Of a stretch of DNA of 7,038 bases, positions 1 through 6,050 are shown one piece after another. The position numbers and the translations under genes are program-made. The DNA is from Promethearchaeota archaeon. Its GTDB lineage: Archaea; Asgardarchaeota; Lokiarchaeia; Sigyniarchaeales; SOKP01. Location: the NCBI GenBank assembly GCA_030605895.1, contig JAUWHL010000189.1:1-7038 (forward strand), read 5' to 3'. How positions within the stretch are numbered: the stretch's first letter is position 1; the number at the start of each line of letters is the position of its first letter. The notes beneath the pieces were generated by a model, which was given only the letters and a program-made list of their open reading frames with translations, had not been told where the DNA came from and ran no database searches.

Positions 1-1
1 T

Positions 2-565
2 ACACAAGAGGAAACACTAAATGAACATGAAATAAAGACTGTCTCATATTACCTAAAATCTTTAGAATCTAATACTAATGAAACAATAAGGATTAAAATG
101 AGTATATTAATAAATACTACTGAATTTTATTCTGAAGTATTTGCTGTAGAAATTATACCTAAATTTGAATTAATAAGTGTTGCTTTTGCAGAAAAGATAC
201 CTCAAGGAAATCCTGCTTATTTAATAATAATAATTCAGAACAACCAAGAAAATTCAGAAAATTTTTCTTTATACTTAAATGGAAAGAGGATATCAACGAA
301 CTTAGAGGAGTTAGGGACTGGGGAGAATAGAATTGTAGCAAAGATAATACCTAGTATAAATCCCTATGAATTGGGGACTAAAAACTATAGATTTGTTTTA
401 AAAGATAGTACTGATATTGAAATTGGGAGATTTTACTATGAAATTGTGTTAGAAGTCTCAATATTAAACTTAATCTTATTCTATATCATACCAATCTTAG
501 TCCCCATTGGATTAATAATATTTTTTAAGAATAGAGACATAAAACATAAGAAATTAATAAGATGA
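2..565 (+). CDS. Membrane-anchored surface protein, C-terminal part (5' end outside window)
   Basis: This gene is truncated by the left edge. The frame stays open from base 2 through the first ATG (98), adding 32 residues upstream. The protein starting at that ATG would have no signal peptide despite its membrane-anchor architecture, so the real start is almost certainly outside the window. About 187 residues are visible. Most is a beta-rich, probably extracellular region with alternating hydrophobic strands, of the kind seen in Ig-like or CARDB-like folds. It has three N-X-S/T sequons (around bases 77, 113 and 260). A hydrophobic helix follows (bases about 461-526), then a short basic tail (KNRDIKHKKLIR), which is the pattern of a single-pass protein with its C-terminus inside. 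The TGA stop is 7 bp before the next gene, which has the same topology, so the two are probably co-transcribed. I recognise no specific family, and ligand and function are unknown. The reading frame and anchor are well supported; the fold is inferred. Confidence 0.75.
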   Translation, partial: TQEETLNEHEIKTVSYYLKSLESNTNETIRIKMSILINTTEFYSEVFAVEIIPKFELISVAFAEKIPQGNPAYLIIIIQNNQENSENFSLYLNGKRISTNLEELGTGENRIVAKIIPSINPYELGTKNYRFVLKDSTDIEIGRFYYEIVLEVSILNLILFYIIPILVPIGLIIFFKNRDIKHKKLIR

Positions 566-572
566 GATAATC

Positions 573-2285
573 TTGGCAAAGAATCGGTACAAAATTATAA
601 TTTTATTTTCATTTATTTTATGTGGATTTTGTTTAAATTCAATACTAATTTCTTTAAATAATTTTCAAACAATTAATTATGATAAAAATGAAATTGAGGG
701 ATTTTTAGACCCTAAATTGGCAACCACCGCTCTAAAATATTCTGATATAGAAACAAACGCGACAACAATTTATCGATTATTTGAATCACTTAATTTTACA
801 ATCTATACATCAATTGATTTTCCTGATGCAGACCAAATAGCAATGGAAATTCAGTTTAGTGACGATTCTGTTAGAAATTATGATATGGATAATGTCAGTG
901 CTTCTGAATTTTATTATGAATATATACCAGAATATAATACTCCTTTAGGATTTCAAAATGTAAGTTTTTATATATACGATGAGACTCATACGCTTTTAAA
1001 TAATCACACTACCTATACAAACTTCACAATTCAAACAAACTGTATTGCAAATTTCAACAGTAATGAATATTATATTGGAGATACACTATATGCAGAATTG
1101 ATTGTAAATAATTTCACAAGTGATAATAATAATATATATAAATTTCAATGGGATCTTGCTATTGTTGATAGTATGGATGAGGCAACACAAAATAAATTAG
1201 TAGATCTTACAAGTAATGTTAATCAATTCACCCTCTTAATAGATATTGCAACTTTCCCGCAACTAAATAAAATATATTATTTACAAGTAAATATGACTGA
1301 CGTAAATTACGGAAAAAACGCAGTAGCTTATTTTCCCTTCAACATTAAAAATTCTAATCCAATAATCACTTCTGAGATTGATCTCTCTCCTGAGGAAATT
1401 TTTAGATCAGAAGAATGTTTGGTTTCAGTAAATGTTACAGATATAGAAACAACCGTTAATGAACTTACTATTACTGTAGAGGTTCAAGATTCTGAAGGTC
1501 AAGATGTAATTGAAAAAATATTGGGACATAGAGGTGATAATCTTTTTACAATTGGATTTTTTATTCCATCAGATAGACCTATCGGTACGTACAGCATTAC
1601 TGTTACGGCAACGGATAAAAATAATGGAATCGATTCGAAATTAGCTTATTTAGATGTGAAAAATAATTTTCCTGAAATTAATAGTTATAAAATAAATGGA
1701 TTATCCATGAATCAGAGTATTTCTGTATTTTATGGCAGAGATTTAGTATTTTCTTTTAATGTGTCAGACACGGAGGGAGTTTCTTCCGTTAAAGTTGCCC
1801 TTTTAAATGAAGATAATGAGTGGTTTAATATTACGCGAGAATATAAAGGAGAAGACACTGAAATTAAAATCAGGACTCACGATTTAATCAGTGGAGTATG
1901 GTATATATATATTTATGTGATAGATACAGATGGAGCAGTCACAAGCCTTATTGATGATTATGATATGGCTCCTCAAGGGATAAGAATAGTTCCAGACGTT
2001 TTAAGTAATTATATACCATGGATCGTGTTTGGTGGTGGATTAAGTATTGGTGCATTGGTTGGTATTGGCATAATATACACATACTTTAAGTCAAAATATA
2101 GAGGAATTCGACCTGTTTCTGCTGAGAAAAAAACAATTAAACCTAAGAAACCAATTAAAAAGAAAAAAGTAAAAACCAAAATAATTGATGAAGAATCAAA
2201 GAAAAAAGAACCTGTAGAAGTAACACTTGAGAAAGCAGAAGAAAAAGAGGAACTTCCTAAACGAAAAATAAAAAGAAAATTATAA
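573..2285 (+). CDS. Secreted single-pass surface protein with tandem Ig-like modules and lysine-rich cytoplasmic tail
   Basis: The 570-residue protein begins at a TTG codon. An in-frame stop lies at 558-560 and the next in-frame ATG is near residue 91, so only TTG keeps the N-terminal signal sequence (basic NRYK, then a hydrophobic stretch at about 7-28). Residues 30-480 form a presumably extracellular beta-rich region with twelve N-X-S/T sequons (N62, 74, 107, 129, 144, 150, 180, 240, 287, 380, 396, 419), consistent with archaeal N-glycosylation. Two modules look homologous, about 259-362 and 363-470. Each opens with V/I-KN-x-x-P-x-I and carries an N-V-T/S-D motif about 30 residues later, resembling Ig- or cadherin-like folds. 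A membrane helix at about 481-505 is followed by a 65-residue tail with 22 lysines and 11 acidic residues. The gene lies 7 bp after a similar anchored protein. Adhesion, S-layer association or signalling are possible roles, but none is shown. No enzyme motif is seen. Confidence 0.85.
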   Translation: MAKNRYKIIILFSFILCGFCLNSILISLNNFQTINYDKNEIEGFLDPKLATTALKYSDIETNATTIYRLFESLNFTIYTSIDFPDADQIAMEIQFSDDSVRNYDMDNVSASEFYYEYIPEYNTPLGFQNVSFYIYDETHTLLNNHTTYTNFTIQTNCIANFNSNEYYIGDTLYAELIVNNFTSDNNNIYKFQWDLAIVDSMDEATQNKLVDLTSNVNQFTLLIDIATFPQLNKIYYLQVNMTDVNYGKNAVAYFPFNIKNSNPIITSEIDLSPEEIFRSEECLVSVNVTDIETTVNELTITVEVQDSEGQDVIEKILGHRGDNLFTIGFFIPSDRPIGTYSITVTATDKNNGIDSKLAYLDVKNNFPEINSYKINGLSMNQSISVFYGRDLVFSFNVSDTEGVSSVKVALLNEDNEWFNITREYKGEDTEIKIRTHDLISGVWYIYIYVIDTDGAVTSLIDDYDMAPQGIRIVPDVLSNYIPWIVFGGGLSIGALVGIGIIYTYFKSKYRGIRPVSAEKKTIKPKKPIKKKKVKTKIIDEESKKKEPVEVTLEKAEEKEELPKRKIKRKL

Positions 2286-2289
2286 TTAT

Positions 2290-2299
2290 AAAAAGAAAA
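2290..2299 (-). terminator. T-tract terminator of ftr
   Basis: Read on the minus strand this is TTTTCTTTTT, lying 44-53 bp after the ftr stop codon. Further T-rich minus-strand sequence continues into the 3' end of the convergent surface-protein gene. It is a plausible archaeal T-tract terminator, placed next to the plus-strand T-tract to make a bidirectional termination zone. Confidence 0.4.
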
Positions 2300-2310
2300 C
2301 CTTATTCTAA

Positions 2311-2331
2311 GTTTTTTTAAAGAGTTTTTTT
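2311..2331 (+). terminator. T-tract terminator of the surface-protein genes
   Basis: Two runs of seven T (2312-2318 and 2325-2331) lie 26-46 bp after the stop codon at 2285 and before the end of the convergent ftr gene. Intrinsic termination in archaea relies on T-rich tracts in the non-template strand without needing a hairpin, and none is evident here. The assignment is by position and composition only. Confidence 0.55.
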
Positions 2332-2342
2332 AATATTTTGAT

Positions 2343-3254
2343 TTAACCTAAAATTTCATGTAGTTTATATTGAAATTTTCCAAGATTTCCCCCATAATTA
2401 CCTGCTGATATACGATTTATCCCTGGCACTTTAACTGCAGCCTCAATTCCCAATTTCATTGCTTTTTTAATTGTTTCTTCATTTGCTCCATCAAAAATGA
2501 TTTCATAGACACAATTATCTCCTTCTCTTAATTGTGAATTCTCTATTTTTTCTCTTAATGTGGGACACAATGGTTCATTGGTAGAAGCATTAAGAAAGCT
2601 ATATTTTGAGCCTACTTTTGAGCCAGAACGTACAATCCCTCCCGGAAATGGAGCAATCACATTAGGAACATCTTTTACTGCGTCTATTGATTTTTGAGCC
2701 GCTTCTAAAGTGGAATCTTGATCTTTTCCAATTATTAAGAAATTACCGCCAGCTATACCCTTTCCCACCTTGGCTATACTTTGAACGATAAATTCACCTT
2801 CCATTACTGGAATGGTCCAAGCTTCAAATGGAAATTTACCTTCAATTTTTTCTTGAAAACCATCACCAAAAAATTTAAGATTGGCTCCTAATTTTATTTC
2901 AAATATTTTTTCCGGATCTAATGAGGCATCTAACGCATCAAAACAAGCAGTTGTAGGGCATGTAAAAATACACTGGCCAACACGATTCATTACTACTTTA
3001 CTCATTTCTTCTTTTTTATTTTTAAAAAACATTAAAATAACTCCAGGGCGATTATCAGGCGTCTTATCAGGGGTAACAAATATATCTATTCCCGCTTCAG
3101 CATCGCAATGGATAGTTGATGTTCCATATCCTGTTGTAACCTGACCAGCAATATTCGCCCATTTCTCATTTTTTGCTGTTACCAAAATTCTGCTAAAAAC
3201 TGCCCCAAATGCTTCACAGAAGGTATTTTCAATTTCTACACCATTTATTTCCAT
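2343..3254 (-). CDS. ftr: Formylmethanofuran--tetrahydromethanopterin N-formyltransferase
   Basis: Ftr moves the formyl group between formylmethanofuran and tetrahydromethanopterin (giving 5-formyl-H4MPT), a reversible cytoplasmic step of the archaeal C1 methyl branch. The 303-residue protein is full length (family about 297) and matches Ftr throughout. The N-terminus MEINGVEIENTFCEAF is nearly the family consensus. Other family-typical blocks are AEAGID (52-57), GQCIFTCPTTACFDA (93-107), LKFFGDGF (126-133), the IPVMEGEF block (148-155), GIAGGNF (166-172), PFPGGIVRSGSKVGSKYSFLN (about 202-222) and a C-terminal AGNYGGNLGKF (284-294). Family Ftr proteins are homo-oligomers with two similar lobes. 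The start is ATG; an upstream ATG is closed by a stop, and no Shine-Dalgarno sequence is visible. It is divergent from mtd and convergent with the surface-protein genes. The direction of flux cannot be read from this window. Ftr also occurs in methylotrophic bacteria, but the context here is archaeal. Confidence 0.96.
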   Translation of the reverse strand: MEINGVEIENTFCEAFGAVFSRILVTAKNEKWANIAGQVTTGYGTSTIHCDAEAGIDIFVTPDKTPDNRPGVILMFFKNKKEEMSKVVMNRVGQCIFTCPTTACFDALDASLDPEKIFEIKLGANLKFFGDGFQEKIEGKFPFEAWTIPVMEGEFIVQSIAKVGKGIAGGNFLIIGKDQDSTLEAAQKSIDAVKDVPNVIAPFPGGIVRSGSKVGSKYSFLNASTNEPLCPTLREKIENSQLREGDNCVYEIIFDGANEETIKKAMKLGIEAAVKVPGINRISAGNYGGNLGKFQYKLHEILG

Positions 3255-3305
3255 CTTAAATACTCATTTTAATTTTAATAATTTTTATTAACTAATAGCG
3301 TTCTA

Positions 3306-3317
3306 TTTTATATAAAA
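3306..3317. promoter_or_regulatory. Palindromic TATA-like box in the ftr/mtd divergent spacer
   Basis: The sequence TTTTATATAAAA is a perfect palindrome and close to the archaeal TATA consensus, so it could bind TBP in either orientation. With initiation about 25 bp downstream it would give a leader of roughly 30 nt for ftr and roughly 70 nt for mtd. The whole spacer is AT-rich, so other weak boxes are possible, for example TTTTAAAA at 3370-3377 for mtd. Sharing by both genes is inferred. Confidence 0.45.
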
Positions 3318-3348
3318 TTTTAAAAAAAAAATAAAAACGTTGTAAAAT

Positions 3349-3360
3349 TGTAAGGTTACA
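3349..3360. promoter_or_regulatory. Candidate operator dyad upstream of mtd
   Basis: TGTAAGGTTACA has 5-bp inverted arms (TGTAA/TTACA) around a GG centre. It is preceded directly by another TGTAA half at 3341-3345. It is the most GC-bearing part of an otherwise almost pure A/T spacer and sits just downstream of where mtd transcription would start from the 3306-3317 box, a usual place for a repressor. Short dyads arise easily by chance in AT-rich DNA, so this is a weak candidate. Confidence 0.25.
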
Positions 3361-3406
3361 TAATTCTAATTTTAAAATGTGAATTTATAGAAAAAAGTTG
3401 TATAAA

Positions 3407-4252
3407 ATGAGCGAAGAAGGGAAAATACTTAAGATCGGTATCCTTAAAAATGGAACAATTGGGTCTTCCTTGTTATTAGCTTTTTTAATGGACGAAAGAG
3501 CAGAAGCTACGAGAATCAATGTAATAGAAGTAACTTCTGGAGCTAAAATGCATCCAGCAAGTCATTGTGTCGAAACTATGAAACATTTACTTGAATTTGA
3601 GCCAGATTTTATAATAATGTCAAGCCCAAATGCAGCCTTACCAGGTCCTAAAGCAGTAAGAGAAATGTCTGGTGCAATCCCAACTATAGTAATTTCTGAT
3701 GCTCCTGCTAAAAAAGCTATTGATGAAATTAAAGAAAAGAATATGGGTTATATATTAGTAAATTGTGACAGTATGATCGGAGCACGTAGACCTTTTCTCG
3801 ATGCGATTGAAATGAGTGTATTTAACTCAGATCTACTAAAGGTTCTAGCAATTACCGGAGCACTCCAAGTAATTGCGGAGGAACTAAATAAAGTCATTTT
3901 GGATATGCTTGAAGGTAGAACTCCTAATTTACCTCAAATTATCATTGATGCAAATATCGCAACCGAAGCTGCTAAGTTCTCTAATCCTTATGCTAGAGCT
4001 AAAGCAATTGCTGCTTTTGAGCTTGCTGCTTCAGTATCAAGAGTTACAGGAAAAGCATGTTTCCAATTAAAAGATAGATCTGAATATATGCCATTATTAG
4101 CCGCAGCCCATGAAATGATGAGAACTGCAGCTTCAATGTGTGATGAAGCAAGGGAAATGGAAAAATCCAATGATACAGTTATCAGAAGACCACATCATGC
4201 AAAGCAACAAAGATTTTTATCAAAGATTGGGTTATATGATAAAGAACAATAA
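3407..4252 (+). CDS. mtd: F420-dependent methylenetetrahydromethanopterin dehydrogenase
   Basis: Mtd reversibly interconverts methenyl-H4MPT+ and methylene-H4MPT using reduced coenzyme F420, in the cytoplasm. It lies two steps after Ftr in the C1 methyl branch. The 281-residue protein matches the family (about 276) end to end. Typical blocks are KIGILKNGTIGSS (9-21), MDERAEA (28-34), EPDFIIMSSPNAALPGP (65-81), the ISDAP loop (96-100), GYILVNCDSMIGARRPFLD (114-132), FNSDLLKVLAITG (139-151) and the C-terminal AAHEMMRTAASMCDEAREM and EKSND (233-256). I chose ATG 3407 because it gives the usual short N-terminus; an in-frame TTG at 3398 would add three residues. No Shine-Dalgarno sequence is visible. 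Its presence implies that the host makes F420. It is divergent from ftr, and mch, which would act between them, is not in the window. Confidence 0.96.
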   Translation: MSEEGKILKIGILKNGTIGSSLLLAFLMDERAEATRINVIEVTSGAKMHPASHCVETMKHLLEFEPDFIIMSSPNAALPGPKAVREMSGAIPTIVISDAPAKKAIDEIKEKNMGYILVNCDSMIGARRPFLDAIEMSVFNSDLLKVLAITGALQVIAEELNKVILDMLEGRTPNLPQIIIDANIATEAAKFSNPYARAKAIAAFELAASVSRVTGKACFQLKDRSEYMPLLAAAHEMMRTAASMCDEAREMEKSNDTVIRRPHHAKQQRFLSKIGLYDKEQ

Positions 4253-4260
4253 AATAAAAA
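4251..4260 (-). terminator. T-tract terminator of the Rag-like GTPase gene
   Basis: The minus strand reads TTTTTATTTT about 50-60 bp after the GTPase stop codon, and it overlaps the last bases of the mtd stop codon. With the 4289-4307 tract it forms a compact bidirectional termination zone between the two convergent genes. Confidence 0.4.
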
Positions 4261-4288
4261 GAATTAATAAAATTTATTTAAAATCTAA

Positions 4289-4307
4289 TTTTTTATTTTC
4301 AATTTTT
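4289..4307 (+). terminator. T-tract terminator of mtd
   Basis: A T-rich run (TTTTTTATTTTC followed by AATTTTT) starts 37 bp after the mtd stop and ends just before the 3' end of the convergent GTPase gene. Its composition and place suit an archaeal T-tract terminator, with no hairpin evident. Confidence 0.5.
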
Positions 4308-4311
4308 AAAT

Positions 4312-5268
4312 TTAGTATTCAGAAGATTTCAAATATAGTTTTAAATTTTTGAATGTATCACCAGTCATAGCATTCATAACACTAGAAAAAGCCTCGGGGC
4401 TCTTACTCCTTGTGACTGCCATTAATACTGCTCCATTACTGACCTCTTTCACTAAAATCCAACAATCATCTGATTCATAGACAACAGTTGATAATGATAA
4501 AGGAGAAAGATTTGAAACATTTTGAAGATCCATAATCTGTTGATAAATACTATAAATATTAGAATCTAAAGTCCCGATTTCAAATTTCATAAACTGCAAT
4601 GGTTTTGATTCAAACTTACCAAATGTAGAAGAAATTAATAATCCATCGGGTTGGTTGAACAAAAGATATTCAGATAAAGTATTAATTTTCAACTCATCTA
4701 ATAAATGGCGTATTTTTCCTAGACGTTGCATTGATAAAGTATTCTTCTGAATCTCATAATCAAGGATTTCAATTAATCTATGTTGAGCACTACCTTCTTT
4801 AACAGATACGGGAGTGAATGAAATTCTTTCCATTAAGCCATCATTTAAATCCTTTGTGAGTATTTTATAGTATTCATCTTCCTTCGATTCGTCTAAATCA
4901 ATTTTATTTAATAACATATAAATCATATTGATCTTAGGAGAAAATTCTAATACATATTTCAAGAATTTTTCAAAAATATCACGCACTACAGGATCAATTG
5001 CAGCAGAATCGACCATAAATACAGCTGTTGATGCTTCTGAAAATATTAGTTCGCGTTGAGATTCTGAGAAGTATCGCTCCATGTAGCGTTCTTGACCACC
5101 TAAATCCCACACATTAAGTTCCATAATACCCCGAAAAATAAAATTTTCTCTTGAAACGCCTTTAGTTGGTTTCAAGTTTAACACTTTCATGAAATTGTAT
5201 CCTAAGCATGTCGTCCTCATAAGTGAGGTCTTTCCAGCACCTGCAGGTCCAAATAAGAGTATTTTCAT
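4312..5268 (-). CDS. Rag/Gtr1-type small GTPase with C-terminal roadblock-like region
   Basis: The 318-residue protein has a complete N-terminal Ras-like G domain: P-loop GPAGAGKTS (7-15), a candidate switch-I threonine T35 (KPTKG), G3 WDLGGQ (54-59) with the catalytic-type glutamine Q59, G4 NKID (121-124) and G5 SVKEGS (155-160). After G3, ERYMERYFSESQRELIF (60-76) closely follows the Rag/Gtr1 pattern GGQ-x-x-F/Y-M-E-x-YF-x-QR-x-x-IF, which is unlike Ras, Rab or Arf. Residues about 183-318 have the length and alternating helix/strand pattern of the roadblock-type domain that follows the G domain in eukaryotic Rags; that assignment is inferred. No lipid-attachment cysteine or membrane segment is seen, so it is probably cytosolic. 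Eukaryotic Rags are heterodimers on Ragulator that report amino-acid status to TOR; no partner is present here. The gene is a single unit, convergent with mtd and divergent from apt. An MglA- or Arf-like assignment fits less well. Confidence 0.87.
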   Translation of the reverse strand: MKILLFGPAGAGKTSLMRTTCLGYNFMKVLNLKPTKGVSRENFIFRGIMELNVWDLGGQERYMERYFSESQRELIFSEASTAVFMVDSAAIDPVVRDIFEKFLKYVLEFSPKINMIYMLLNKIDLDESKEDEYYKILTKDLNDGLMERISFTPVSVKEGSAQHRLIEILDYEIQKNTLSMQRLGKIRHLLDELKINTLSEYLLFNQPDGLLISSTFGKFESKPLQFMKFEIGTLDSNIYSIYQQIMDLQNVSNLSPLSLSTVVYESDDCWILVKEVSNGAVLMAVTRSKSPEAFSSVMNAMTGDTFKNLKLYLKSSEY

Positions 5269-5290
5269 TAAATATAACCCGAGTTTGATT

Positions 5291-5299
5291 TTATATTTT
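5291..5299 (-). promoter_or_regulatory. Candidate TATA box of the Rag-like GTPase gene
   Basis: On the minus strand this reads AAAATATAA, centred 27 bp before the ATG at 5268. With archaeal initiation about 25 bp downstream of the TATA centre, the transcript would begin at or next to the start codon. That fits a leaderless mRNA and the absence of a Shine-Dalgarno sequence. The spacer is AT-rich, so similar strings occur elsewhere in it. Confidence 0.35.
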
Positions 5300-5379
5300 C
5301 TTTATCTTCAATATATTTTTTATACTTTAATTTTTATTTAATTTTTTCTAATTATTGAAAGAAAGTTAAATATTATTAT

Positions 5380-5405
5380 TAATTGATCTCAGAACAATTC
5401 AATTA
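5380..5405. promoter_or_regulatory. Inverted repeat in the GTPase/apt divergent spacer
   Basis: Perfect 7-bp arms TAATTGA (5380-5386) and TCAATTA (5399-5405) flank a 12-bp centre holding the only notable G/C bases of the 201-bp spacer (TCTCAGAAC). It could be a regulator site between the divergent genes. The rest of 5269-5469 is AT-rich and shows no open reading frame or RNA fold that I can support. Chance occurrence is quite possible. Confidence 0.2.
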
Positions 5406-5469
5406 AATATCATTTTTAATTAAATTAAATAAATTGTATTGGAAATTTAAAAATATAAAATGAATTGAA

Positions 5470-5997
5470 ATGAACTTAGAAGATTATATAAGAAATGTAC
5501 CGGACTTCCCTGTTGAGGGAATTCAGTTTAAAGACATTACCACATTAGCGAAAGTACATGAAGCTTTTAAAGATTCATGCGACAGAATTATCGATCATTA
5601 TAGAGGTAAAGGCATTACTAAAGTAGCAGCAATTGAAGCACGTGGATATGTATGGGGTGGAGTTATAGCTTATCAATTAGGTGCTGGATTTATCTTAATA
5701 AGAAAACCGGGTAAACTACCCTATAAAACTCTAAGTGAAACCTATGAACTGGAATACGGAACAGATAGTATTGAAATGCATATTGATGCAATTGAAGAGG
5801 GGGATAAAGTCTTGGTTTTTGATGATTTATTGGCAACCGGTGGTACTGCAAAAGCAGCATGTAATTTAGTTAAAAAAGCGGCTGGTGAAGTAATAGGAAT
5901 TGCTTTTGTAATTGAATTAACAGGAAGTTTACATGGGAGAGATAAATTAAAGGGTTACGATATTCTTTCTTTAATAGAGATTCCTGTAGAAGAATAA
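5470..5997 (+). CDS. apt: Adenine phosphoribosyltransferase
   Basis: This enzyme makes AMP and pyrophosphate from adenine and PRPP (purine salvage, cytoplasm). The 175-residue protein has the usual Apt length and all the hallmarks in order. These are the N-terminal PDFPVEGIQFKDIT (11-24), EARGYVWGG (57-65) near the base-binding site, the RKPGKLP loop (79-85), a LEYGTDSIEMH block (94-104), and the PRPP-binding signature VLVFDDLLATGGT (114-126) with its paired aspartates. The C-terminal FVIELTGSLHGRDKL is also family-typical. The start is an ATG that gives the expected N-terminus. No Shine-Dalgarno sequence is seen; a TATA-like TTAAATAAAT at 5425-5434 is one weak promoter option. It is divergent from the Rag-like gene and convergent with a nucleoside-kinase-like gene. 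The sequence resembles the classical bacterial/eukaryotic Apt type rather than the HGPRT-like proteins that many archaea use, which may indicate transfer into the lineage. Confidence 0.95.
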   Translation: MNLEDYIRNVPDFPVEGIQFKDITTLAKVHEAFKDSCDRIIDHYRGKGITKVAAIEARGYVWGGVIAYQLGAGFILIRKPGKLPYKTLSETYELEYGTDSIEMHIDAIEEGDKVLVFDDLLATGGTAKAACNLVKKAAGEVIGIAFVIELTGSLHGRDKLKGYDILSLIEIPVEE

Positions 5998-6043
5998 AAT
6001 GACTTTATAATAATCTTGTAAAGCAAATTTTATTTAAATATAA

Positions 6044-6050
6044 TTTTTTT
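6044..6050 (+). terminator. T-tract terminator of apt
   Basis: Seven consecutive T begin 47 bp after the apt stop and overlap the stop codon of the convergent kinase gene. This is a likely archaeal T-tract end for apt. I see no equally good T-tract on the minus strand for the kinase gene. Confidence 0.45.

Noticed and set aside
159..341. 60-codon open frame on the minus strand inside the first surface gene
   Set aside because: It lies antisense to a well-supported reading frame and shows no recognisable motif or start signal.
2881..3144. 87-codon open frame on the plus strand within ftr
   Set aside because: It is entirely antisense to the strongly conserved ftr and has no family resemblance; a shadow frame.
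3398..3406. TTG at 3398 as the mtd start
   Set aside because: It adds only MYK ahead of the ATG at 3407, which already gives the usual family N-terminus. It cannot be excluded, but ATG is preferred.
3988..4170. 60-codon open frame on the minus strand within mtd
   Set aside because: It is antisense to conserved mtd sequence; its alanine-rich composition mirrors the mtd codons.
4140..4352. 70-codon plus-strand open frame overlapping the mtd 3' end and running into the GTPase 3' end
   Set aside because: Most of it overlaps mtd out of frame and the rest is AT-rich terminator sequence; no motif and no ribosome-binding signal.
5371..5450. Possible repeat array from recurring TATT/AATTAAAT strings in the GTPase/apt spacer
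   Set aside because: The units are short, irregular and expected from base composition; there is no regular spacing as in CRISPR or tandem repeats.
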